A DNA stretch of 64,000 nucleotides from Impatiens glandulifera (taxonomy: Eukaryota > Streptophyta > Magnoliopsida > Ericales > Balsaminaceae), in NCBI RefSeq assembly GCF_907164915.1, contig NC_061866.1, positions 45,448,320 through 45,512,319 on the forward strand, given 5' to 3'. The notes below the pieces were generated by a model. The model did no database searches, was not told where the DNA came from, and was given only the letters and a program-made list of their open reading frames with translations. Numbering within the stretch: position 1 is the stretch's first letter; every line of letters begins with the position of its first letter. A program made the translations under genes and the position numbers. This document shows, piece by piece, positions 53,566 to 62,872 of this stretch.

Positions 53566-55858
53566 TTGTTTCAATTGTGGTGAAGTTGGCCATCGCCAAG
53601 CAGAGTGTCGCAACCCAAAGTCCACCAATCGTGGTCTTTTTACTGAGGTGGATGATCCTGACTCTGCTCTTCCTTCAGATTCAGCGCCAGTGTATGATGT
53701 TTATGATGATGAGGCAGCGGAGGAGTATGTTTCTGGTGATGTTGGCCCCCTTTTGGTGATTCGTCGATCATGTTTAACCCCTCGTGCTCCTGACAACGAG
53801 TGGTTACGTAATAATCTGTTCCATTCCACTTGTACCATCGGTGGCAAAGTTTGCACCTTCATCATTGATGCTGGGTGTTGTGAGAATGTGATTTCTGAGG
53901 TTGCAGTTTCGAAGCTGGGTCTGTCCACTGAACCTCATCCCAAGCCTTATCGTCTGTCCTGGCTGAGTCAAGGTACGGATGTTACAGTTTCCAAGCGCGT
54001 ACTTGTTAATTTTTCCATTGGTTCCCATTATCGTGATGCTGTATATTGTGATGTGGTTCATATGGATGCTTGTCACCTTTTACTTGGTCGCCCTTGGCAG
54101 TTTGATCATTCTGTTATACATGATGGGCGTGCTAATACCTACACGTTCTTATTTCATGGTACCAAGATTGTGTTGATGCCAAATCACCCCAAGAAGGGTG
54201 CTGCCCCCACTCATCATGCGTCCCCCCCTACCACCTTGTTGTCTCGGGGTCCTTTTCAGACCGCCATGGTCGAATCGGGCATGGTGTTTGCTCTATTTTG
54301 TTCGCTGATTACCTGTGGTGCTAGTTCTGAGGTGCCTATTCCAGTGCAGCCGCTGTTACAGGAGTTTGCAGATGTTTTTCCTGAGAATCTGCCTTGTGCC
54401 TTGCCTCCTTTGCGTGATATCCAGCATCACATTGACTTGGTTCCAGGTGCTGCCCTACCCAACCGTCCTCATTACCGCATGAGTCCCAAAGAACATGAAG
54501 AGTTGCGTAGACAGGTGGAGGACTTGCTGGCTAAGGGACACATTCGAGAGAGCCTTAGTCCCTGTGCTGTCCCGGCCCTTCTTACCCCAAAAAAGGATGG
54601 GTCTTGGCGTATGTGCATTGATAGTCGTGCTATCAACAAAGAAGGCCATGTTGGGCGTGATCGTACCTTCCAGCTTCTTGCAGCTTCTTATTTCTGGCCT
54701 TCGATGCGCAAAGAGGTGGGGCGTTTTGTTGCTCGTTGTCGTGTTTGTCAGTTGGCTAAGGGCGCTTCGACTAATGCCGGGTTATACTTGCCTCTGCCTA
54801 TTCCCACTCAACCATGGTCTGATGTCAGTATGGATTTTGTCCTTGGGCTGCCACGTACCCAGCGTGGTTCTGATTCGATTTTTGTGGTGGTTGACCGATT
54901 CTCGAAGATGGTTCATTTCATTCCCTGCAAGAAAACCTCTGATGCTGTGGCTGTTGCACAGCTTTATTTCAGGGATGTGTATCGCCTTCATGGACTTCCT
55001 GCCTCCATAGTTTCTGATCGGGACACTCGCTTTGTGAGTCACTTTTGGAGGAGTCTTTGGCGTTTGGTTAATACTCAGCTGAATTTTAGCAGTGCCTATC
55101 ACCCGCAAACTGATGGCCAAACTGAAGTTGTTAATAGGTCTTTGGGGAACCTTCTGCGCAGTTTAATTGGGGATCATCCTAAGGCTTGGGATCTGAAGCT
55201 GCCTCAGGCCGAGTTTGCTCACAATCATGCTGTTAATCGCTCCACTGGTTTCAGTCCTTTCCATGTGATTTACGGGCTGTCTCCGCGTGCTCCTCTTGAT
55301 TTGTTAGCGCTGCCCAGCAAGGTGCGTCCTCATTCCACTGCTGCGGATTTTGTTGGTCAGTTGGCTCAGGTTCATCAGACCACTCATGACCGCTTGGTTG
55401 CTGCTACTGCCAAGTACAAGGAGAAGGCTGATTCGAGAAGGCGTGCTGTTGATTTTGAAGTTGGTGACTTTGTGTGGGCTATTCTGACTAAGGATCGTTT
55501 TCCAGCTCATGAATATAGCAAGCTTGCTGCTAAGAAGATTGGTCCTGTTGAGATTGTGGAGAAGATCAACCCCAATGCTTATCGTTTACACCTTCCCAGC
55601 CATGTGCGTACCTCTGATGTGTTCAATGTGAAGCATCTTGTTCCTTTTGTGGGTGAGTCTTCTTCTGATGAGGATGATGCGGTTCCAGATTCGAGGACGA
55701 ATCTTTTCTACCCTGGGGGAATGATGCGGTGCGAGTCGAAGAGGCGTTTATGCGAAAGTTGCAGTATCCGAAAATATCTCGCAAGTGTCAGATTTCGACG
55801 ATTGCCTAGTGTTTTTCGGGCGGAAACGTTTAGGGGCTCAAAATCGCATTTTTATTAG
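53561..55858 (+). pseudogene. pol with reverse transcriptase core deleted
   Basis: Zinc knuckle (residues 3-16), aspartic protease (FIIDAGCCENVIS, with DAG in place of the usual DSG/DTG), then the first part of reverse transcriptase up to WRMCIDSRAINK. At about 54641 the frame jumps directly to the integrase zinc-binding region (GHVGRDRTFQLLAASYFWPS, then RCRVCQLAKG). The integrase catalytic Asp, Asp and Glu blocks follow (SMDFVLGL, SDRDTRFVS, TDGQTEVVNRSL), then the C-terminal KIGPVEIVEKINPNAYRL. The deletion keeps frame, giving one open frame of 765 codons that reads into the 3' LTR. YxDD, RNase H and the first His of the integrase finger are gone, so no reverse transcription is expected from it. 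Confidence 0.9.
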
Positions 55859-56064
55859 TTTCGGGTGTTTTTTTGCAATTTATTAAAAGTTGTTTATTTC
55901 TTTTGCAAGCTAGAGTTTGAGTATTTAAAAGAATCTTAAAACACTTTGTTAGGGCAAGATTATTAATCAGAAAACGAGGTTTCCTCAATATCTATCGACT
56001 TTCGGTATTCGTAAGAATCAACGAATCTTGATAAAGGTTCATCCTAGCCACGCACGCTGCATCA
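55722..56064 (+). repeat. 3' LTR
   Basis: Same length as the 5' LTR. Differences are C/T in GCAG(C/T)ATCCG, A/G in GAAAC(A/G)TTTAGG and G/A in GCTAG(G/A)GTTTG. Confidence 0.95.
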
Positions 56065-56069
56065 AATGG

Positions 56070-56485
56070 TCACATTCATACTAAGTTAAAAGAGGAATAA
56101 TAGTTAGTCTCATTTTTTTTTTAACTGATTGAAAATTTAATAGCTAATAAGAGAATTTTTTTATCATTCCCTAAAACCATGAAAGTCAGTTGCTAAGTAA
56201 AAGGTAAAACCATAAATACTAATGGCATAGTGAAAGATGCTTAAAGATAGAACAATAAATACTATCTGAATATAGTGAAAGATGCTTACAAATATACCTT
56301 ACAACTTTCTTGTTAGTTACTTATAATTTCTCTTGTAAGTCTTCAACTTAATGACCAACATTTTTTTGTATAACAAAGGAAATACAATGTTTGAAAACAC
56401 CCCTATTTTGAATTTAAAACAATTAAAAAAAAACATAATTTTATTTTTATTTTTTTGTCAATATATATAAAATATTAATAATATT

Positions 56486-56525
<40 letters not shown>

Positions 56526-57201
56526 AACTGCTTCCCCCTAATCAAGGAAGAAGTCAAAAAATGCTTATCTTAAGAACCACTCTATTGATTAATCCAACCA
56601 TTTCAAACACATGTCCTAAACTACCCCTAGTCTCAATGATATCGAACAAGAACCTGTCACTAAATCATTCATTCACAGAGCAATAACAACACTTTTGAAC
56701 CAAACCAGACATTCCTAAAATATTATTATACACAAGCAGCCAAGCAGGAGCATCACATTCAACAGTTTATTTGAATTAGGGGTAAAGGTGTCATTTTGCA
56801 TGAGGGAATATTAAGTTTAAACAAATAGTTTCTTATGTACCTGCATGAAATGCTCTTAGCTTCAACAGCAACAAACAAAAAGAATAAAGTGCAAAAAGAC
56901 CAATGGGAAACTTAGAATCAAAGTTAAACACATAAATTTAAACAAACAGTTTTATGAATGGCTTGAACCAGTCATACATACAAAATCTGTACCAGGAATA
57001 AAAAAAAGGCAATCTTTTTTTTTTATTGTACCAGTTTCTGTTGATCTGCTCTACAAGCCAAGCCAGGAAGAAGATCCTCTGAAACATCAATGAGTAAGAA
57101 GAAAGCTCATCTTTTTCTCTCTCCCTCTTTAACATCATCAAATGTAACAAAGCATGAAGCAAACTTATACATTATATTGTACCATCAACTGATTTTCATA
57201 A
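56070..57201. other. 5' flank of the APS2-like gene
   Basis: A TA microsatellite at about 56490-56523. Otherwise no gene or repeat boundary could be supported. Confidence 0.5.
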
Positions 57202-59361
57202 TTGGTCATGGAGACATTGCAGTTTTCACTTCCCATCTTGCCAAATATGAAAAAGAAGAGTCAGGCTATGCATTTAGTACCAAATAATCAGAAAACCAAT
57301 CCAAAATATTCACCCATAGTCATCTCATGCTTGTCATATCGACCCGAGGATCACATTTCGTTCTTCCCACCATCAAATCAGGTGGAAAATCTCTCTCTCA
57401 AAGAGATTTAATTCAATGTTTTGTTTGTCTTCCAAATGATTGTATTAAAGTATGATTTTATGTCAGAATGTTGCAGCCATTGTGTTTGGAGATGGGTCAG
57501 CTACTCAACTTTACCCTTTAACAAAGAGAAGATCAAAAGGGGCTATGCCCATTGCAGGAAACTACAGACTAATTGATGCAGTAATAAGCAACTGCATTAA
57601 CAGTAACATAAACAAGATATACACTCTTACACAGTTCAACTCCACGTCTCTCAATTCCCACCTCACAAAAGCTTATTGCGGAGCAGGTCTTGGGAAAGAG
57701 GGACTTGTAGAGGTTATTGCAGCGTTTCAGAGTTCCGAGCACAAGGGCTGGTTTCAGGTTAAATAAAAAAACTCCCCTCCAATTTGCAGCCATGATCTTT
57801 TTTATTAGTGTTTTCTGAATTTTTATTTGTCCTCAGGGAACAGCTGATGCAATAAGGAAATGTTTATGGCTTCTAGAAGAATACCCGGTTTCTGAGTTCT
57901 TAATCCTCTGTGGTCACCATCTGTACCAAATGGACTACCAGAAACTCATTGAAGCCCATCGGAAGAAACGGGCTGAGATAACTTGTGCGGTATGCACCCC
58001 AAGGCGAGACAGGGATCCGGGATTTGGGTTTTACAAAATAGATAATAATGAGAATTATGTAATCGAAACCAAAATGTCCTTATCAGTAAGATCTCAACTT
58101 TAGGATTGTTCACATTGGATATGCAGTGATCATTGACAAGCTAATAAAATTTAGTTTGTAAATGCAGGTAGAAAGCAAAGGGGAAAAGGATTTTATTTCA
58201 GATAATATTTTGTCTGGTATGGGAATTTACATAATCAATAGAGATACGATGAAAAAGCTGCTCATAGAATATTTCCCCGAAGCAAATGATCTACAAAATG
58301 AAGTAATTCCTGCTGCAATGTCACTAGGACTGAAGGTTATATCATACTTTCACCAATTACAAAAGAATGCACAATGAGTCTTTATTCTTAAAAATGTCTC
58401 TGTTTTTTTAATAATTGATCAGGTTCATGTTTATAAGTTCAATGGGTACTGGGAGGACATGGGAAGTATCAAATCCTTCTACCAAGCAAACATGGAAATC
58501 GTAAAGAAAACAAGCATGGCATTCAAGTCAGTAACTTAATGATAATATAATTCAACTTCTTTTGAATGCAAAGTAACTAACACAAACTTCTAAAGCTGCT
58601 TCTACGACAGAGGTTCTCCTCTGTATACATTGCCTCGATCTCTGCCACCAACTCTAATGACCGACGCTGTAGTAACAAATAGCATAATTGGAGGTGGCTG
58701 CATTCTCAAAGTAAGAAACTGAATCTCACATTCTCCTAGTATGCAGATTAAATTCATTCATTCAATTAAAGATTTGGCTTTATTTTTTACTTTTGAGATA
58801 TGTAATTGAGTTTCCTAAAACAGAGATGTAACATCAGAAGTACAGTCATTGGTCCAAGAACAAGGGTTGGAGCAGGAGCAGTAATTGAGGATTCAATACT
58901 GATGGGCTCTGATGTATATCCCGTATGATTCTAACTAATTGTTCTTAACCATATACAGCACATTCTAAATAATTTCAAAAGAATGCAACAACCATATTCT
59001 CATGGAGGTATATATATATAATGACAGATACAAGATGGGCAGGGCCAAAGCAAGAAGAATGGGGATATTCCGATTGGTATAGGAGAGTTTTCACAAATAC
59101 GGAAAGCCATAATAGATAAGAATGCAAGGATTGGTGAGAATGTCATGGTACGATAGAATGGTGGGGATGTGGGAGTATATTTATCCTGGCCAGTTTTGTT
59201 GCTGAGACAAATTTTTTATTTTGTATCGTTCATTCATAATGTAGATCATAAATAAGGACAATGTCCAAGAAGCTAACAGGGAAGCTTGCGGTTACACCAT
59301 CACAGCTGGGATAGTAGTGATTCTAAAAAGTGCAATATTACCAGATGGAACCATCATTTGA
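57202..59361 (+). CDS. APS2: APS2-like ADP-glucose pyrophosphorylase homologue, probably inactive
   Basis: Nine exons: 57202-57381, 57467-57757, 57837-58085, 58168-58335, 58423-58526, 58596-58710, 58824-58922, 59028-59147 and 59245-59361. The frame is open throughout (480 residues). The first 60 residues look like a plastid transit peptide. The nucleotidyl-transferase domain follows ([52 protein letters not shown]), then the left-handed beta-helix ([31 protein letters not shown]). Active small subunits have a catalytic Asp in GDHLY; here it is [10 protein letters not shown], with His. GTRL in the glycine-rich loop is ATQL, and KRAKPA is RRSKGA. Arabidopsis APS2 carries comparable changes and is considered inactive. 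It may have a regulatory role in the plastid AGPase complex, or none. Confidence 0.88.
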
Positions 59362-59831
59362 GTGTTATAAGACTTATCAACAAGTTCTTAACACGACTTA
59401 TTCAACCCTGAAGAAGAAATTTATTGGGGGATTGATATTCTTTGCCATTCCTAGCCAAGGAATTGAATAAAGGACAACAAACTTCTAGATGGCAGGTCTA
59501 AAGGATGCTCTGTTTACATTATTGATCATTGTTTTGCATTTTTAAACCCTAATATACATGAGAAGCATGTGAAACGTGAAAGGTACATGATCCTTATCCT
59601 CTTGTATCTGGAATAAGCATGTGAAACTGAGTACAATTCCTTGATTCAAGTTAACTTAATGAAAAGAAAATTGAAGAGATATTTTACTCTTTTTTTTATT
59701 TCAATCAAACATCAAATGAGCATACATCCATAAGATATCTAACTTTGCATTGAAACAAAGAATCTGTTGTCTGATCATTTGCAAACAAAAGATCCTTAAA
59801 TGAAGAAGATTCAAACAAGTAATTAACTTAC
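59362..59831. other. 3' flank of the APS2-like gene
   Basis: Likely untranslated region. No further gene recognised. Confidence 0.5.
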
Positions 59832-60000
59832 CAATTAAGATAAACCCTATAATTTCATGATACGTGAATAGCTCATAATCCTGCTCTTGCGTGTACCTGG
59901 GGAAATTTGCAAATACAAATTTATGAAAATCGATGCGATCGTGAAGAGGGTTTCGCGCTAGAGTGTAAATATATTTAGAAACTTCTGCAATATATAACAT
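59832..60000 (-). pseudogene. unrecognised exon cut by the transposon
   Basis: Minus-strand frame EVSKYIYTLARNPLHDRIDF, then HKFVFANFPRYTQEQDYELF and TYHEIIGFILIG, ending at a good donor (GTAAGT at 59831-59826). The composition looks like a real conserved exon, but I do not recognise the family. Its upstream end runs into the left edge of the Mutator-like element near 60010 and no downstream exon was found, so it appears to be a gene fragment. Confidence 0.5.
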
Positions 60001-60154
60001 ATAGGGCCTTCTCAACAGGGAAATTTGATGAAATGCCCCCATAACAGGGGAAATTCCAAAAAGGGCCCCGCCTACTAATGTTGGCAAAAAGGGCCATTTT
60101 ATCCTGCGAAATGTCAGAAATACCCCTTCGGCGTCAGTTTTTACGCTCATAGAC

Positions 60155-60337
60155 GCAAATTACCAATCACGCGATTTAATCTAAATCACGTGAGTTCATC
60201 GCCGCGATTTAGATGAAACGCGTGATTGGTAATTCGCGTTTTTAAATGTACGGGAATTACCAGCCACGCGTTTCATCTAAATTGCGGTGATGAACTCACG
60301 CGATTTAGATTAAATCGCGTGCATGGTAAATCGCGTC
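60155..60337. promoter_or_regulatory. 180-bp imperfect palindrome, CpG-rich
   Basis: The left half (GACGCAAATTACCAATCACG, CGATTTAATCTAAATCACGT, GAGTTCATCGCCGCGATTTA, GATGAAACGCGTGATTGG) is repeated as the complement in the right half with few mismatches; the turn is near 60243. ACGCG words stand out in AT-rich DNA. Such arrays near MULE ends may bind transposase (inference). Confidence 0.8.
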
Positions 60338-60340
60338 TTT

Positions 60341-60375
60341 AGTCTTATATATTACTTTTCTGCCCTAATTTAAAA
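60341..60375 (+). promoter_or_regulatory. TATA-like box before the captured gene
   Basis: CTTATATATTACTTTTCTGC, then CCTAATTTAAAACAAAACC, closely resembles the sequence at 62662-62697 in front of the transposase leader. Confidence 0.5.
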
Positions 60376-60443
60376 CAAAACCTCCCCGATTCTCCCTCCC
60401 ACTCCGACTGCGGCCGACTTTCCATTACCACATCCATCAAGAT

Positions 60444-60545
60444 CATCGTTCCTCAACATCAGCGTTCCTCAACATCATTGTTCCTCAACATCATCGTTCC
60501 TCAACATCATCGGGATCCTTCCAACATCATCGTTCTTCAACATCA
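60444..60545 (+). repeat. ~17-bp tandem repeat in the leader
   Basis: About six copies of ATCGTTCCTCAACATC with small variations. Confidence 0.85.
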
Positions 60546-60555
60546 TTAGGTCAGT

Positions 60556-61065
60556 TTAGGGCTTAAGGTTTAGACTTAGGTTTTGATGTATATTTACCGT
60601 TTATATTCATGGATATGGATGTATTTAGGGTTAAAGGATTGGTTTTGATGTATATTATGCCGTTTCCTATGTATATCGAAGTATTTAGGTTTAGGGTTAG
60701 GTTTTGATGTATATTTACCGTTTATATTCATGGATATTGGTGTATTTAGGGTTAAAGGTTTGGTTTTGATGTATATTATGCCGTTTCCTATGTATATCGA
60801 AGTATTTGGGTTTAGGGTTAGGTTTCGATGTATATTCTGCCATTTATATGGATCTATTTAGGTTTAGGGTTTGGTTTTGATGTATATTATGCTGTTTATA
60901 ATGGATATTGATGTATTTAGGTTTAAGGTTAGGTTTCGATGTATATTTTGCATTTATATTGATAGATATTATAGTATTTATGTTTAGGGTTAGGTTTCGA
61001 TGTATATTCTGCCATTTATATTCATGGATATTGTTGTATTTAGGGTTTAAGGTTTGGTTTTCCTA
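60556..61065 (+). repeat. ~60-120-bp tandem repeats in a presumed intron
   Basis: Repeats of GGTTTTGATGTATATT..CCGTTT, then ATGGATATTGATGTATTTAG and GGTTTAGGGTTAGG, at least six times, with a higher-order period near 125 bp in the first part. TTTAGGG occurs inside, but not as a telomere-type array. Confidence 0.8.
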
Positions 61066-61264
61066 TATATACTGATTGATTGTTGATTTTCAATTACATG
61101 AATATTGTATGGTTAGCTATTGATATATATTCTGCTGTTTATAATGATGGATATTGTAGTATTTAGATCAGGAGCTGCCGTTGTGGTTTTCTCAGCTCGT
61201 TCAACAAAATGGTATGTATTAAAATGGTTGTTAATAAAATTGTTTTCTCAGTTCGTTCAACTCC

Positions 61265-62198
61265 TTTTTTTTATAATATGCAGGCAACAAACACTGTTAT
61301 GACCTTATGTCCCAATCAATTATCACCTGAAAATAATGTATGTTCTATTCTCTCTACTATGTCCATATTAACTAGTTTTGTATGTAATAACCATTATATT
61401 ATTGTTTTACACAATTGTTGATAGTTGAATTTGCTCGCACTTTTGGTGCAAGGGTGTCTCCGAAGTGGAGAGAAGATGTAACACATGTTATTGCTTACAC
61501 TGATCCCAATGGTGCATGCGGCCGAACTCAAAAAGTATTGAAGGCAATTCTGAATGGGAAATGGGTCCTTAATATTGATTGTGAGTCTCTGTTAACACGA
61601 TTATTTTCATACATATGTCTGTTAAATTAATTTAAAAATTGCTTTGTTTAGGGATAAAATCATCATTGAAAACCCAAAACTGTGTTGATGAGGAACCTTA
61701 TGAGGTTAAACATGATAATCATGGAGCCCAAGGTGGTCCTAGAAAAGGCAGACTTCTGTTGTTGAATAATGTGAGTTTGGTCTTATTCCTCCTATCTCTA
61801 CTTTTTCTTATTTTGCATGATAACTGAAATTATCTTCTTTGTTGGTTTTTCAGCGGTCGAAACTGTTCGACGGTTACATTTTTATATTTATAGGTAATTT
61901 CAACACACTTTACAAACAGGATCTCATTGAGTTAATAGTTGCTGGAGGTGGTAGTATTAAAGAATCGGATAATCCAGATTATCCATTTGCTGAGCCAAGG
62001 GATGCGAAAACTATAATAGTATATTTCGAGATAGACAGCAGGTATCGACCAATTGAAAAGGATTTTGATGTTCTCCCCGACAATTGGCTTTTTGAGACAG
62101 CGGCTGCTATGTCACGCATATTGGATGAACATGTTGTTCCTCATACAAAGTTGCTTCAATCTGTTGCTGCTTGTGATTTGCAGCATTTGCTTACTTAA
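61265..62198 (+). CDS. captured tandem BRCT domains (BRCA1/BARD1-type), partial
   Basis: Exons: about 61265-61339 (TVMTLCPNQLSPENN, donor GTATGT), 61415-61580 (LLIVEFARTFGARVSPKWRE, DVTHVIAYTDPNGACGRTQK, AILNGKWVLNID), 61652-61770 (WIKSSLKTQNCVDEEPYEVK, DNHGAQGGPRKGRLLLLNN) and 61854-62198 (SKLFDGYIFIFIGNFNTLYK, DLIELIVAGGGSI, PDNWLFETAAAMSRILDEHV, stop). This is the C-terminal BRCT pair of plant BRCA1 and BARD1, which binds phosphopeptides in homologous-recombination repair. RING and upstream regions are absent. Exons two to four join in frame with good sites. The acceptor before the second is CACAA, not AG, so splicing there may be impaired or the start may differ. Domain identity is well supported; function is not. 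Confidence 0.72.
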
Positions 62199-62328
62199 TT
62201 TGGAGTTGTTTAGACTTAACGTTCTTCTATTTATGATTTATGGTGGTTTATATTACTGAATATTCTTCTATTTATGGTTTATTACTTATGTTAACAATAG
62301 CATAACTTATCCTCATAACTCACGCGTA

Positions 62329-62462
62329 TTGTGTATAATCAAACAACAAGGAACAAGGAACAATGTTGTTATTCGCCACATAACTCAAACAACAAGGAAC
62401 AAGGTTGAAAGGTTGTTATTCACGCATATTCGCCACATAACTCAAACAACAAGGAACAATGT
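62329..62462. repeat. ~30-60-bp direct repeats downstream of the BRCT gene
   Basis: CGCCACATAACTCAAACAAC followed by AAGGAACAA occurs twice in full and once in part, with GTTGTTATTC spacers. Confidence 0.8.
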
Positions 62463-62465
62463 TGA

Positions 62466-62655
62466 TATTCACGTGTTTCATCTAAAACGCGTGAATAAAC
62501 TCACGCGATTTAGATGAAACGCGTGAATGCATTTCATCTAAAACGCGTGAATAAACTCACGCGATTTAGATGAAACGCGTGAATGCATTTCACGTTAAAA
62601 CGCGTGAGTTTATTCACGTGTTTTAGATGAAACACGTGAATAACAATTCACGTCT
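62466..62655. promoter_or_regulatory. palindromic ACGCGT array before the transposase
   Basis: Repeated, mutually complementary blocks (TTCATCTAAAACGCGTGAAT, AAACTCACGCGATTTAGATG, AAACGCGTGAATGCA) make several overlapping hairpins. Same words as the palindrome at 60155-60337, differently arranged. Confidence 0.8.
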
Positions 62656-62872
62656 TTCATCGTATATATTATTTTCGTGCCCTAATTTATAACAAAACCA
62701 CGAATCCTTAATTTCCCCTTCTCTCTTCTCTCGCTTTCGCCACTCCGACTCGACCCTCCCCTGAAGAACTCGACCACGAGCAGCAGCAGCGGACGACTAC
62801 GACGACACCACGTTACCCTGAAGAACTCGACCACGAGCAGCAGCAGCTTACCCACTACTCTTCATTCTCAAA

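Larger units (their letters stand above)
52294..56064 (+). mobile_element. young Ty3/gypsy element with internal deletion
   Basis: Complete with 343-bp LTRs (52294-52636 and 55722-56064), a primer-binding site TGGTATCAG at 52639, a purine tract (CTGGGGGAA) before the 3' LTR, and a perfect 5-bp target duplication AATGG (52289-52293, 56065-56069). The LTRs differ at three positions that I can find, all transitions. The pol gene lacks most of reverse transcriptase, all RNase H and the start of integrase, so the element is non-autonomous yet was mobilised recently. Confidence 0.95.

Noticed and set aside
54495..55010. 171-codon plus-strand frame inside the gypsy pol
   Set aside because: Alternative-frame shadow of pol and integrase.
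60556..61065. Interstitial telomere array
   Set aside because: TTTAGGG occurs only as part of longer units, never as direct head-to-tail heptamers.
62329..62462. CRISPR array
   Set aside because: Eukaryotic context, unequal spacing, and repeats explained as local tandem duplication; no cas genes anywhere.
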